From contig CALDZL010000067.1 in assembly GCA_937944295.1 (NCBI GenBank), positions 1 to 33,698 on the forward strand: a stretch of 33,698 nucleotides of DNA. Direction: 5' to 3'. Position numbers and translations under genes: made by a program. Shown piece after piece: positions 24,687 through 33,381 of the stretch. The first letter of the stretch is position 1. Every line of letters starts with the position of its first letter. The DNA is from an uncultured Sphingorhabdus sp. GTDB lineage: Bacteria > Pseudomonadota > Alphaproteobacteria > Sphingomonadales > Sphingomonadaceae. The notes under the pieces were generated by a model. It worked only from the letters and a program-made list of their open reading frames with translations. It had not been told where the DNA came from and did not search any database.

Positions 24687-26636
24687 TTAATTCGCAGTGA
24701 TAGACGTTAGAGATGCACGCAGAGAATCAATATCATCTTCGCTCTTTTCAACACCGATTTCTGCACGAGCAGCATTTATGAATTGGGCAAAATGCTCTTG
24801 GGCAATTGTATTTTTGAACTGTTTTTGAGTTTCATCCAACAAATTTTTTCGTTCGCTTGCATCGCCACGGGTTATTTTGTTTAAATTCACCAAAATCCAT
24901 CCTTGATCAGTAGGCGCCTCTAGTTTTTTTATGCTTTTGGCTGCCATCGCAAACATAAGCACTAATGCTTCGGGAACTTCGCCTCCTTGTTGGGATAGTT
25001 CAAAACGACTTGCTTTTAAATCTTGGACGGGTGGTAATTTTAGTCCACTTTCTGCTAAGGCTTTTTTGAGAGTGCTTCCGCTCTCTACAGCTTTTAATAT
25101 TTTATCGGCTTCTACTTTTGCTTTCGCTGAACCTTGAGAGAATGCCCATCTTTGTGCAACTAATTCTTTTACTTTGCTGAGTGAAGGAGGGGCGGCTTCT
25201 GATAATTGAGCAATGGTTATAATAGCAAATTTACTGCCTTGTTCAATTTCGATTAATTGACCTTCGCCGTCATTATCCATTTGAAATGCTGCGGGCAAAA
25301 TAGCGGCCATTTCTGGAATAGGTTGGTAACTTGAATCTTCTGGATTCTGACCCGTAACAACAAGTAATGGACTGGTCTGAACTTTTAAAGAGCGCTCTTT
25401 TGCCACATCCTCTAAGGTCGTACCGTCCGATAGAGCATCTTCTATTTCGCCAGTTAATTCAGCTAATAATTCATCTTTTTTCTGAGCTAGAACAATTTCG
25501 GCAATTTCTGTACGCGCTTGATCTAATGTGCGGGCATCTTTCTTTAAAATATTAGTTATTTTGACAACAAACCAACCCAAGGGGCCTTGTGCTGGCTTTG
25601 CATATTCACCATCAGCAACTGCGAATACTGCATCACTAACTTCTTTTGAAGCGCTATCGCTAAGCTCTTTTGCACTAATATTGTCTCTCTGCGTTACGGA
25701 CAAACCAGTTTCTTTTGATGCTTCTTGCAGAGAGATGCCTGATTGCGCGTTGGAAATTATTTGATCGGCAGCATCTTTGGTTGACACGATGATTTGTTCA
25801 AAACTGCGTGTTTCGCTCTCAGCATAATTCTCTTTATTTTCATCATAATATGCTTGAATATCTTCTTTAGTAGCTTTTGCATCCCCATCGACTATGTCAC
25901 TGTTAAATAAAGCATAGCTGATGGAACGTCGTTCAGGGATGATATATTGGGTTGCATTTTCTTTGTAGTAAGTAGATAAAATATCATCGCTAGGTGGTTT
26001 TTCTGGCAAAAATTGCGCAGAAGGAACAACCGCTATTTGTCCTTCTCGGCGCTCCAAAACTAATGAAGCATAAGGAAGTACCAGAGATTGAGGAGAGAGA
26101 ACCCCTTTGTTCGCGATTGGGAAAATCTGTTGACCGTATAGGTTTTGTGTAAAATCCTTACGAATGGCTGCTTCGGAAATTTGAAGTCTCGACAATAATG
26201 TACGGAAGCTATCGGTTGTAAATTTTCCATCAATACCTTTTGCGCCTGGTATTTCTCTAATTTCGGCATCAACCATAGCTTGGCTGACACCTATACCATG
26301 TTTTTCGCCAAATACAGCAAGAACGTAACGATTTATAATCTGTTCCAATGTTCTATCTAAACCACCGCCCTCTACGAATTGAGAAATATCAAGATTGGGG
26401 TTCCTCTGGCGTTCAGTGCGCAATCGATTGTTGGTCATATCACGCAACTCCGAAATGCTTATATCTTGATCGCCAACTTTCGCAGCATTACCACTGGATA
26501 CACCCCCAAAAGTTCCCGATCCAGTAACATCCCCAAGAGCAAAAGCAACGGCAATGATACCGATAAAGATAAGTGCGAAAAAAGCACCGAATTTAGAGCT
26601 AAATAATGAACGTATTCTGGCAAACATATTAGTCAA
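24687..26636 (-). CDS. ppiD: Membrane-anchored peptidyl-prolyl isomerase (PpiD/SurA-N type)
   Basis: This is a periplasmic folding factor anchored in the inner membrane. 649 residues: a short cytoplasmic N-terminus, one membrane helix (about 17-36, KFGAFFALIFIGIIAVAFAL), a SurA-N-like chaperone domain (about 40-200), a parvulin-like region (about 265-370, SFEQIIVSTKDAAD, GPLGWFVVKIT) and a long helical C-terminal part. The parvulin motif is loose, so it may act more as a chaperone than an isomerase. Start: TTG at 26636 has AGGA five bases upstream; ATG at 26627 is the alternative. Divergent from tpiA and at the head of the trp-moa-lexA run, a gene order often seen in alphaproteobacteria. Confidence 0.9.
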   Translation of the reverse strand: MTNMFARIRSLFSSKFGAFFALIFIGIIAVAFALGDVTGSGTFGGVSSGNAAKVGDQDISISELRDMTNNRLRTERQRNPNLDISQFVEGGGLDRTLEQIINRYVLAVFGEKHGIGVSQAMVDAEIREIPGAKGIDGKFTTDSFRTLLSRLQISEAAIRKDFTQNLYGQQIFPIANKGVLSPQSLVLPYASLVLERREGQIAVVPSAQFLPEKPPSDDILSTYYKENATQYIIPERRSISYALFNSDIVDGDAKATKEDIQAYYDENKENYAESETRSFEQIIVSTKDAADQIISNAQSGISLQEASKETGLSVTQRDNISAKELSDSASKEVSDAVFAVADGEYAKPAQGPLGWFVVKITNILKKDARTLDQARTEIAEIVLAQKKDELLAELTGEIEDALSDGTTLEDVAKERSLKVQTSPLLVVTGQNPEDSSYQPIPEMAAILPAAFQMDNDGEGQLIEIEQGSKFAIITIAQLSEAAPPSLSKVKELVAQRWAFSQGSAKAKVEADKILKAVESGSTLKKALAESGLKLPPVQDLKASRFELSQQGGEVPEALVLMFAMAAKSIKKLEAPTDQGWILVNLNKITRGDASERKNLLDETQKQFKNTIAQEHFAQFINAARAEIGVEKSEDDIDSLRASLTSITAN

Positions 26637-26758
26637 AAACTTCCTATTAGAAATATTATATAAGGCTTTAGGTAGCTATGCTGTTACAATCAAGCATTCA
26701 TAACATAAGAATGTCATTTATCCATAGAATGATAATATGTTTGCAAATATTGAAACCG

Positions 26759-26786
26759 TTGCGAGTCATGATATTTCGTGTAATAT
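26759..26786 (+). promoter_or_regulatory. Predicted tpiA promoter
   Basis: TTGCGA and TAATAT are spaced by 16 bases, giving a predicted transcript start near 26793 and a leader of about 60 bases before tpiA. The match is moderate and not tested. Confidence 0.4.
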
Positions 26787-26854
26787 TTACTTATAACAGC
26801 ATCGAGGATAGATGGTATTTAATGGGATAAGCATTTGTAACAGGAAATAATGAT

Positions 26855-27604
26855 ATGCTCAAAAAATTAATTGTCGGTAATTGGAAAATGAACGGTGTAA
26901 GGTCTGATATTGCCCATATTAAAGATATATCCGAACAAGCTGCTGCGCATTCAAATGTAGATGTAGCAATATGTGTTCCTGCGACATTGATTGAGAGCGC
27001 CAGTAACATATCCGATTCCCTGGCCATTGGTGCGCAAGATTGTCATGCACATACCAATGGAGCGCATACGGGCTGCGTGTCTGCTGCCATGGTGGCGGAA
27101 TGCGGTGCACAATATGTGATTGTTGGTCATAGCGAACGAAGAAGTGATCAAGGCGAGAATAATACCGACGTTAAAGCAAAAGCGCAGGCCGTTATGGCGC
27201 AACAAATGGTCGCTATATTATGTATTGGGGAAACAGAAAATCAGAGAAATAGTGACAATGCAGTTTCTGTTGTGATTGAACAATTAAACCTGTCACTTCC
27301 AGAAGTTGATAATTATGATAATCTAACATTATGCGTTGCTTATGAACCGATCTGGGCGATTGGAACGGGTCGTATTCCTACCTTGGATGAAGTTGCTGAA
27401 ATGCATATGGCTATCAGGCAGGCCTTAGTCATAAAATATGGTGAGAGCGGGAATAATATTCATATCCTTTATGGTGGGTCTATGAATGGTGATAATGCGG
27501 CGGATTTGTTGAGCATAGAGCATGTAGATGGCGGCTTGGTTGGTGGTGCAAGCCTCACAGCAGCGAAATTCACGCCTGTAATCGCAGCGGCTTCTCTCAC
27601 TTAA
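26855..27604 (+). CDS. tpiA: Triosephosphate isomerase
   Basis: This enzyme interconverts dihydroxyacetone phosphate and glyceraldehyde 3-phosphate in glycolysis/gluconeogenesis. 249 residues, a complete TIM barrel. Catalytic residues are all present: Lys11 in GNWKMNG, the histidine of VIVGHSERR, and the glutamate of AYEPIWAIGTGR, with the flexible loop beside it; the phosphate-binding end reads LYGGSMNGDNAADL and GGLVGGASL. An AGGA site lies nine bases upstream of the ATG. It is followed on the same strand by secG after about 124 bases and is divergent from the ppiD-like gene. Confidence 0.98.
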   Translation: MLKKLIVGNWKMNGVRSDIAHIKDISEQAAAHSNVDVAICVPATLIESASNISDSLAIGAQDCHAHTNGAHTGCVSAAMVAECGAQYVIVGHSERRSDQGENNTDVKAKAQAVMAQQMVAILCIGETENQRNSDNAVSVVIEQLNLSLPEVDNYDNLTLCVAYEPIWAIGTGRIPTLDEVAEMHMAIRQALVIKYGESGNNIHILYGGSMNGDNAADLLSIEHVDGGLVGGASLTAAKFTPVIAAASLT

Positions 27605-27728
27605 TAGGAATTTAATCTATCTAAGCGGGATGATTTTGATAATATAATTGCGCAAATCAATTGAAGATTCGAATTTCAATCGCTATGTGGGCATGGTCAT
27701 AATAAATATATATGTATTGGAACGTTCA

Positions 27729-28130
27729 ATGGGTCTTTTTCAATTTCTAATCATACTGCAAGGCACTGTTGCATTTGGTTTGGTTGTTGCAATATTAATG
27801 CAGCGTTCTGAAGGCGGTGGCCTTGGCGTTGGCGGAAGCCCCTCTGGCCTTATGTCTGCGCGTGGGGCTGCTGATTTTATGACGCGTTTAACATCTTTCT
27901 TGGCGATCTTATTTATATCATTATCGGTAGCCCTTGCTTTTGTGGCAGCAAAACAAAGCTCTGGTACAGCCGTTGATGATAGTTTTGAACGTACGCCTGT
28001 TGAAGCACCAACTGATCTTAACCCTACAGAAAATTCTATTACTCCTCCGTTGAGCGATGATCCGTTGGAGGCTGCAGCAGCTGCAGCAGCTGCTGCTTCT
28101 GAAGAAGAGAATGATGATAATTCTGAGTAA
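27729..28130 (+). CDS. secG: Preprotein translocase subunit SecG
   Basis: This is a small inner-membrane subunit of the SecYEG channel. Two membrane helices (about residues 2-23 and 52-75) flank the conserved cytoplasmic loop QRSEGGGLGVGGSPSGLMSA. 133 residues, longer than the usual 75-110 because of a polar tail rich in Pro, Thr and Glu with a polyalanine run (EAAAAAAAAA) and an acidic end, a feature seen in alphaproteobacterial SecG. The ORF track begins 27 codons upstream at 27648; the ATG at 27729 (MGLFQFLIILQG) has GGAA six bases ahead and matches the family start. Confidence 0.95.
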   Translation: MGLFQFLIILQGTVAFGLVVAILMQRSEGGGLGVGGSPSGLMSARGAADFMTRLTSFLAILFISLSVALAFVAAKQSSGTAVDDSFERTPVEAPTDLNPTENSITPPLSDDPLEAAAAAAAAASEEENDDNSE

Positions 28131-28333
28131 ATTTTATAATGTTTGTTTTAAGAGGAACCCCTATATTTGAACGGCCCTTTTATCCCTTAAATGTTAGTTC
28201 CAGAGTTTTGAACTGCTACCAGATATCATTGGATGTGACATGAGTTATATCTAAAAGTTATCCATAGCTTTTTTCGAATTTCAGATTATTTCACTTGTCA
28301 AACCATATCCTGTCCCCTTAACCCTTTGCTCCC

Positions 28334-29965
28334 ATGGCGCGATATATTTTTATTACTGGCGGTGTGGTCTCCTCACTGGGAAAAGGTTTAATGGCTGCAA
28401 GTCTTGCAGCACTTTTACAAGCGCGTGGTTACCGCGTCCGAATCCGTAAATTTGACCCTTATTTAAATGTCGATCCGGGAACAATGTCTCCCTATCAGCA
28501 TGGTGAAGTCTATGTCACCGATGATGGAGCGGAAACGGACCTTGATTTGGGACATTATGAGCGGTTTAGCGGTGTATCTGCACGCCAATCAGATAATGTG
28601 ACTTCGGGGCGTATCTATCAAGATATTATCGCCAAAGAACGGCGCGGCGATTATTTAGGTGCTACTGTTCAGGTGATTCCGCATGTTACTGATGAAATTA
28701 AGAAATTTGCATTGGATGAAAGCGACGATCTTGATTTCATATTGTGTGAGATTGGCGGAACTGTAGGCGATATTGAATCGCTACCCTTTATGGAAGCCAT
28801 TAGGCAATTGCGTAACGAATTGGGCCGTGACCAGAGCATTTCAATTCATGTTACATTGGTTCCTTATGTGGCGGCGGCTGGTGAATTAAAAACGAAACCA
28901 ACGCAGCATAGTGTGCGCGAGTTAACATCTTTGGGGATACAGCCTGATATATTGCTGTGTCGCTGTGAACATAATTTACCCGATAATGAGCGCGCTAAAA
29001 TCGCTGCTTTTTGTAATGTCCGTAAAGAGGCGGTTATTCCAGCATTGGATGCTGAGAGTATTTATGCTGTGCCATTGCAATATCATGCCGAAGGGTTAGA
29101 TGATCAAGTGCTTCGTGCATTTAATGTTGATAATAATAAGGAACCAGACCTATCACGTTGGTATGATATTAATGATCGTTATCATAATCCCGAAGGTGAA
29201 GTGACTATCGGTGTTGTTGGCAAATATGTTGGTCTGCAAGATGCTTATAAATCTCTGCATGAAGCGTTGGTACATGGCGGTATGGCACACCGAACGCGTG
29301 TGAATATTAAATGGCTTGATGCTGAAATGTTTGAAAGCGAAGAAGACATAGTTAGCAAATTAGAACCGATGCATGCGATTTTGATACCTGGAGGCTTTGG
29401 TGAACGCGGCAGCGAAGGTAAAATTGCGAGTATTAAATTTGCCCGCGAACGCAATATACCATTTTTTGGAATATGCCTTGGAATGCAGATGGCTTGCTTG
29501 GAAGGCGCACGAAATATTAGTGGTATTGGTGATGCCTCGACTAGTGAATTTGGCGCTACCGATAATCCTGTGATCGGCCTTATTACCGAATGGCAGAGCA
29601 AAGATGGTATTGAAAAACGCGATGATGATAGCGATCTTGGCGGAACAATGCGCCTTGGGGCATATCCAGCGAAACTCAATAACAATAGCCATGTTGCATC
29701 TATTTATGATTCGCAAGAAATCGAAGAACGCCATCGCCATCGTTTCGAGGTTAATATGGCCTATAAGGACAGTTTGGAGAAGGGAGGCCTTATATTTTCT
29801 GGCATGTCACCCGATGGTGAATTGCCTGAAATTGTGGAGCGCCCCGATCACCCTTGGTTTATCGGTGTGCAATTTCATCCAGAGCTTAAATCACGTCCAT
29901 TTGATCCACACCCTCTATTTGCAAGCTTTATAGGGGCTGCGCTTAAACAAAGCCGCTTAGTATAA
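28334..29965 (+). CDS. pyrG: CTP synthase
   Basis: This enzyme aminates UTP to CTP using ATP and glutamine. 543 residues, full length. The N-terminal synthase domain shows [42 protein letters not shown] and [14 protein letters not shown]; the C-terminal amidotransferase has the nucleophile Cys381 in GICLGMQM and the His/Glu of [13 protein letters not shown] 203-base gap separates it from secG. No Shine-Dalgarno site precedes the ATG (pyrimidine-rich CCCTTTGCTCCC), and a possible TTGTCA-N17-TTAACC promoter lies so close that the leader would be only a few bases. Confidence 0.98.
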   Translation: MARYIFITGGVVSSLGKGLMAASLAALLQARGYRVRIRKFDPYLNVDPGTMSPYQHGEVYVTDDGAETDLDLGHYERFSGVSARQSDNVTSGRIYQDIIAKERRGDYLGATVQVIPHVTDEIKKFALDESDDLDFILCEIGGTVGDIESLPFMEAIRQLRNELGRDQSISIHVTLVPYVAAAGELKTKPTQHSVRELTSLGIQPDILLCRCEHNLPDNERAKIAAFCNVRKEAVIPALDAESIYAVPLQYHAEGLDDQVLRAFNVDNNKEPDLSRWYDINDRYHNPEGEVTIGVVGKYVGLQDAYKSLHEALVHGGMAHRTRVNIKWLDAEMFESEEDIVSKLEPMHAILIPGGFGERGSEGKIASIKFARERNIPFFGICLGMQMACLEGARNISGIGDASTSEFGATDNPVIGLITEWQSKDGIEKRDDDSDLGGTMRLGAYPAKLNNNSHVASIYDSQEIEERHRHRFEVNMAYKDSLEKGGLIFSGMSPDGELPEIVERPDHPWFIGVQFHPELKSRPFDPHPLFASFIGAALKQSRLV

Positions 29966-30000
29966 GATTCTGATTGTCACATTATCGAAGGATTAACTCT

Positions 30001-30045
30001 CAGATTAGCATATAAAAGGGCAGCACTAATGCGCTGCCCAATCTG
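30001..30045. terminator. Hairpin between convergent pyrG and the small heat-shock gene
   Basis: GGGCAGC and GCTGCCC (30018-30039) make a strong 7-base stem with an 8-base loop, and outer arms CAGATT (30001-30006) and AATCTG (30040-30045) can extend it past an 11-base bulge. No T tract follows. It starts about 35 bases after the pyrG stop and lies between convergent genes, which fits a bidirectional terminator. Confidence 0.5.
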
Positions 30046-30081
30046 CAAGCTAAATTTGAGATTTAGAGGGAGAGAAGGAAT

Positions 30082-30576
30082 TTAACCTGCTTTTTTAGGT
30101 TTCTTCGATGAGATTTTTGCAACCTTCTGATCGTCAGATTGTTCAATAAGGTTGGAACCGCCAACTTCTATTTTGCGCGGCTTTAAAGCATCTGGAACCT
30201 CGCGCAATAGTCTAATCACAAGCAATCCATCGGCCATGTCGGCTTGAGTTACATGGACATAGTCTGCGAGTTGAAAGCGGCGCTCAAAGTTGCGGTTGGC
30301 AATACCAATATGCAAAAAATCGCGATTATCATTACCATCAATATTTTTCTGTCCAACGACGGTGAGCAAGTTTTGCTGAGCAGTGATGTCTATTTCATCA
30401 TTTTTAAAACCAGCGACTGCAATAGTGATGACATAATCATCTTCTGATAGTCGCTCGATGTTAAAAGGGGGGTAATTTTCGTTTTGGCCGTTACGGTTGG
30501 AATTTTCTAGCAAATCAAACAAACGATCGAAGCCTACTGTGGTTCGGCGATAGGGTGTAAAGTCAAGACGATTCAT
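30082..30576 (-). CDS. Small heat-shock protein (Hsp20/IbpA family)
   Basis: This is an ATP-independent holdase that keeps unfolding proteins soluble. 164 residues: N-terminal TPYRRTTVGFDRLFDLLE typical of IbpA-type class A proteins, the alpha-crystallin domain (about 35-130, YPPFNIERLSEDDYVITIAVAGF, LTVVGQK, GIANRNFERRFQLADYV, DGLLVIRLLREVP) and a C-terminal tail with PRKIEV, a variant of the I-x-I oligomer anchor. The ORF track starts 13 codons too early; the ATG at 30576 (MNRLDFTPYRR) has a strong AGGAG six bases upstream. That ribosome site is predicted to be masked by a ROSE-type thermometer in the leader, and a heat-shock-like -35 lies further up. Confidence 0.96.
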   Translation of the reverse strand: MNRLDFTPYRRTTVGFDRLFDLLENSNRNGQNENYPPFNIERLSEDDYVITIAVAGFKNDEIDITAQQNLLTVVGQKNIDGNDNRDFLHIGIANRNFERRFQLADYVHVTQADMADGLLVIRLLREVPDALKPRKIEVGGSNLIEQSDDQKVAKISSKKPKKAG

Positions 30577-30671
30577 AATATTCTCCTGTTGAGCAATGTT
30601 ATTGACGAAGCCCAAAATTGGCGCTTCGGTGTAAGTTTAGTCTTTGTTAAGGGCCTGCTCATGCAGCACCC
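30577..30671 (-). ncRNA. ROSE-type RNA thermometer in the small heat-shock leader
   Basis: On the - strand the leader just before the ATG reads AATA-ACA-TTGCT-CAAC-AGGAG-AA-TATT. The TTGCT arm pairs with the AGGAG ribosome site around a 4-base loop, including the G-G mismatch that is the hallmark of ROSE elements; AATA and TATT extend the stem beyond a small internal loop. Two more hairpins lie upstream: CGAAGC with GCTTCG (30606-30628) and GGG/CTGC with GCAG/CCC (30651-30671). The size of about 95 bases and the several hairpins fit known ROSE leaders of alphaproteobacterial small heat-shock genes. Heat would melt the last hairpin and open the ribosome site. Confidence 0.82.
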
Positions 30672-30681
30672 TACAGAAAAG

Positions 30682-30707
30682 ATAATAATATCATTTCAGG
30701 TTTCAAG
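30682..30707 (-). promoter_or_regulatory. Predicted heat-shock-type promoter of the small heat-shock gene
   Basis: CTTGAAA on the - strand matches the -35 of RpoH promoters, with TATTAT about 14 bases downstream as a possible -10. A transcript would start near 30675, right where the first hairpin of the thermometer begins. The -10 is not the C-rich RpoH form, so sigma-70 use is also possible. Confidence 0.42.
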
Positions 30708-30827
30708 AGCCAATACTATAATTTATAGTATATTTTGTCGGTTAGGATATCAGATGATACTTGACCAACGGGCGGCTACGCTACAAATGGAAAGATAATA
30801 AAGCATCTATAGGATTATAAATATATA

Positions 30828-32078
30828 ATGATTTTGTCTCCGCTCGAATATATGATGGCAAAACGCTATCTCTTGCCGGGTAAGGGCGAGCGTTTCATAA
30901 CTATGGTCGCGGGGATCAGTTTGATTGCTGTTATGCTTGGCGTTGGCGCATTGATCGTAGTGATGAGCGTGATGAATGGTTTTCGCGCTGAATTATTTGA
31001 CAAAAGCGTAGGCCTTAATGGCCATGCCATTGTCCAAGGCTATGATGGTAGGCTCTCTGATTGGCGTGCTATATTAGAAGACACCCAAAAAACGTCTGGT
31101 GTTGTTGAAGCTACGCCGCTGATTGACCAGCCTTTATTATCAACTTTTAACGGACGGGTAGAAGCGGTTTTAGTGCGCGGTATGACGGTGCAGAATATTC
31201 GTAATAACCCTAGCTTGAAGGGTAAAACAGTAGTTGGTGATATGTATGATATTACCGAAGGTAGCGAGAGGATTGCCATTGGCGCTGGGCTTGCCCGCAA
31301 TATTGGCGCAACAGTCGGGCAAAGTATAACCATCATTAATCCGCAAGGCCGGCCAACCCCATTTGGTACAGTACCGCGCGAAATATCCTATGAAATTGGG
31401 GCCATATTTGAAATTGGAATATATGATTATGATAAAGCCTTGGTGATATTACCGATGAAAGATGCGCAGCTATTGCTATTGATGGGCGATGAAGTGGGTT
31501 TGATAGAAATTAAGACCAATGATGCCGATAATGTTGATGAAATCGTAAAGCCGCTTGCTGAAAAATATATCAATGAAGCGCAAATTATAAATTGGAAAAC
31601 GCTTAATTCTTCATTGTTTGAAGCCTTAGCCGTTGAACGCGTTGTGATGTTTGTAATCTTATCCATTATCATTTTGAACGCTGCTTTTAATATATTGTCA
31701 TCTCTTATTATGTTGGTGCGCGCTAAGACCCGCGATATTGCCATATTGCGCACTATGGGAGCATCGCGACGTTCTTTGCTGAAAATATTCATCACAGTGG
31801 GTACATTAATAGGGACTTTGGGCGTTGCAGCGGGAACAGCAATAGGTTTTGTCTTCCTCCACTTTCGTCAAAATGTTGTGAATTTTGTCGAATGGGCAAC
31901 GGGGCAAAATCTATGGGATCCCTCCATTCGAGTGTTAGTTGAGCTGCCATCAAAAACAGAACCTGCCGAAGTGATTGGTATTTGCGTTTTGGCGATATTA
32001 CTCAGCTTCTTGGCGACCCTATACCCCGCGTTTAAGGCTGCTAATACGGACCCAGTGCAGGTTTTGCGCTATGAATGA
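30828..32078 (+). CDS. lolC: Lipoprotein-releasing ABC transporter permease (LolC/LolE)
   Basis: This inner-membrane permease extracts lipoproteins from the inner membrane and hands them to LolA. 416 residues: membrane helix 1 (about 24-45, [23 protein letters not shown]) followed by the family signature [12 protein letters not shown], a periplasmic domain (about 50-260), and three helices near the C-terminus within an FtsX-type domain ([61 protein letters not shown]). A single LolC/E-type gene next to lolD is the usual alphaproteobacterial arrangement, so it probably acts as a homodimer. Its stop overlaps lolD by 8 bases. Confidence 0.95.
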   Translation: MILSPLEYMMAKRYLLPGKGERFITMVAGISLIAVMLGVGALIVVMSVMNGFRAELFDKSVGLNGHAIVQGYDGRLSDWRAILEDTQKTSGVVEATPLIDQPLLSTFNGRVEAVLVRGMTVQNIRNNPSLKGKTVVGDMYDITEGSERIAIGAGLARNIGATVGQSITIINPQGRPTPFGTVPREISYEIGAIFEIGIYDYDKALVILPMKDAQLLLLMGDEVGLIEIKTNDADNVDEIVKPLAEKYINEAQIINWKTLNSSLFEALAVERVVMFVILSIIILNAAFNILSSLIMLVRAKTRDIAILRTMGASRRSLLKIFITVGTLIGTLGVAAGTAIGFVFLHFRQNVVNFVEWATGQNLWDPSIRVLVELPSKTEPAEVIGICVLAILLSFLATLYPAFKAANTDPVQVLRYE

Positions 32079-32748
32079 GATTATTAAACTTACTGATCTA
32101 AAGCGCAGTTTTGAACAAGGTGAAACCTTGATTGAAGTGCTGCGCGGCGTCAATTTGAGCATTGAAGCAGGCGAGATAGTCGCTTTATTGGGGCCTTCTG
32201 GTTCGGGTAAATCCACACTGTTACAAGCTGTTGGTTTGTTGGAGGGCGGTTTTGAAGGGTCTATTAAAATCGATGGTGAAGAAACATATGATGTAAGCAG
32301 CGATGTACGAACGCGTATCAGGCGCGATAAATTAGGGTTTGTCTATCAATTTCATCATTTACTCGCTGATTTTGATGCGATGGAAAATATCATGTTGCCA
32401 CAAATTGTAGCTGGCGTTGCAAAGAGAGAAGCGGAACATCGCGCAATAGAATTGCTCGAAAAATTGGGCCTTGGTAAACGTGTCAAACATCGTCCATCAA
32501 AATTATCAGGTGGTGAACAGCAGCGCGTTGCTGTGGCGCGGGCGCTGGCCAATGCTCCAAAATTAGTGCTGGCTGACGAGCCTACGGGTAATTTGGATGA
32601 ACATACGGCGGATTTGGTATTACAAGAATTTGTTGATTTGGTACGATTAGAGGGTTCTTCATCGCTCATCGCAACGCATAATGAGCGTTTGGCCCGCAAG
32701 ATGGATCGCGTGGTACGCTTGAAGGACGGAATATTATATGAAGATTAA
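32071..32748 (+). CDS. lolD: Lipoprotein-releasing system ATP-binding protein LolD
   Basis: This is the ATPase of the lipoprotein-releasing complex. 225 residues. Walker A is GPSGSGKST (residues 41-49), the Q-loop region is [20 protein letters not shown], the ABC signature [15 protein letters not shown], Walker [12 protein letters not shown], and the switch histidine lies in IATHNERLA. The track ORF starts 32 codons upstream inside lolC in another frame; the true ATG at 32071 ([14 protein letters not shown]) overlaps the lolC stop by 8 bases, so the two subunits are translationally coupled. The context separates it from related MacB/FtsE-type ATPases. Confidence 0.96.
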   Translation: MNEIIKLTDLKRSFEQGETLIEVLRGVNLSIEAGEIVALLGPSGSGKSTLLQAVGLLEGGFEGSIKIDGEETYDVSSDVRTRIRRDKLGFVYQFHHLLADFDAMENIMLPQIVAGVAKREAEHRAIELLEKLGLGKRVKHRPSKLSGGEQQRVAVARALANAPKLVLADEPTGNLDEHTADLVLQEFVDLVRLEGSSSLIATHNERLARKMDRVVRLKDGILYED

Positions 32749-32773
32749 GCCCTGATAATGAGGTATGTAAATA

Positions 32774-33253
32774 ATGGCAGATGATTTTATATTAAAACAA
32801 GCGGATGGGTCATCTGCATCCTTTGATGCGTATCGCGGCAAAGTGGTATTGGTGGTGAATACAGCATCGCAATGCGGTTTTACACCGCAATATCGAGACT
32901 TAGAATCCCTCTATAAAGAATATGCCGACCAAGGATTGGAGATATTGGCCTTTCCCTGCAATCAATTTGGCGCACAAGAACCTGGAGATGCTGAGGAGAT
33001 AAAGAATTTTTGTACCCTCAATTATGACATCAGTTTTCCATTAATGCAAAAAATTGATGTCAATGGCGATAATGCAGACCCATTTTGGGAGCATCTCAAG
33101 TCTAAGCAGGCTGGTTTATTAGGATCGCGCAAAATCAAATGGAATTTCACAAAATTTCTGATCGACAAGCAAGGAAATGTGGTTGCACGACATGGCCCAC
33201 AAGTGAAACCATTGACGCTGAAAAAAGATATTGAAGCCTTGTTAGTGCAGTGA
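32774..33253 (+). CDS. Glutathione peroxidase family (thiol peroxidase)
   Basis: This enzyme reduces hydrogen peroxide and organic peroxides; bacterial members often use thioredoxin instead of glutathione. 159 residues, full length for the family, with no signal peptide, so cytoplasmic. The catalytic motif is NTASQCGFTPQY with an ordinary cysteine (Cys34) in place of selenocysteine; the partner residues are in LAFPCNQFGAQEPG (glutamine) and KWNFTKFLID (tryptophan and asparagine). The cysteine within FPCNQFG is in a common family motif and is not necessarily the resolving one. It starts 25 bases after lolD with an AGG-type site and is probably co-transcribed with it. Confidence 0.95.
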   Translation: MADDFILKQADGSSASFDAYRGKVVLVVNTASQCGFTPQYRDLESLYKEYADQGLEILAFPCNQFGAQEPGDAEEIKNFCTLNYDISFPLMQKIDVNGDNADPFWEHLKSKQAGLLGSRKIKWNFTKFLIDKQGNVVARHGPQVKPLTLKKDIEALLVQ

Positions 33254-33347
33254 TATTTTTAGCGCAATGATATTTTTCTCAATATTATAGACTGAATAAG
33301 CGGCCTAAAATAACTTTCCTTGTCCACAGATTTCGCGGACCCATCTT

Positions 33348-33375
33348 TTGACATTTTGCTGCTCTCGCATAAGAT
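33348..33375 (+). promoter_or_regulatory. Predicted dnaE promoter, giving a leaderless mRNA
   Basis: A perfect -35 TTGACA, a 16-base spacer and -10 TAAGAT. The -10 ends six bases before the dnaE ATG, so transcription should begin at or within a base or two of the start codon. There is no Shine-Dalgarno site, which agrees with leaderless translation. Confidence 0.62.
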
Positions 33376-33381
33376 TTTAAT

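Noticed and set aside
27601-27615. TTAA-N7-TTAA at the tpiA stop codon
   Set aside because: It overlaps the stop, lacks the final C, and serves as an example of the background rate of such matches.
27648-27728. N-terminal extension of secG in the ORF track
   Set aside because: The family starts at MGLFQF with a good ribosome site; the upstream residues show no SecG similarity.
30589-30798. 69-residue + strand ORF across the heat-shock leader
   Set aside because: It covers the opposite strand of the thermometer and promoter, has no ribosome site and no protein-like pattern.
31975-32070. N-terminal extension of lolD in the ORF track
   Set aside because: It is an out-of-frame reading of lolC; the ATG at 32071 is the normal start with the 8-base overlap.
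33254-33281. Two copies of TGATATTTTT right after gpx
   Set aside because: Short, low-complexity and only two units; no sign of a functional repeat or mobile element.
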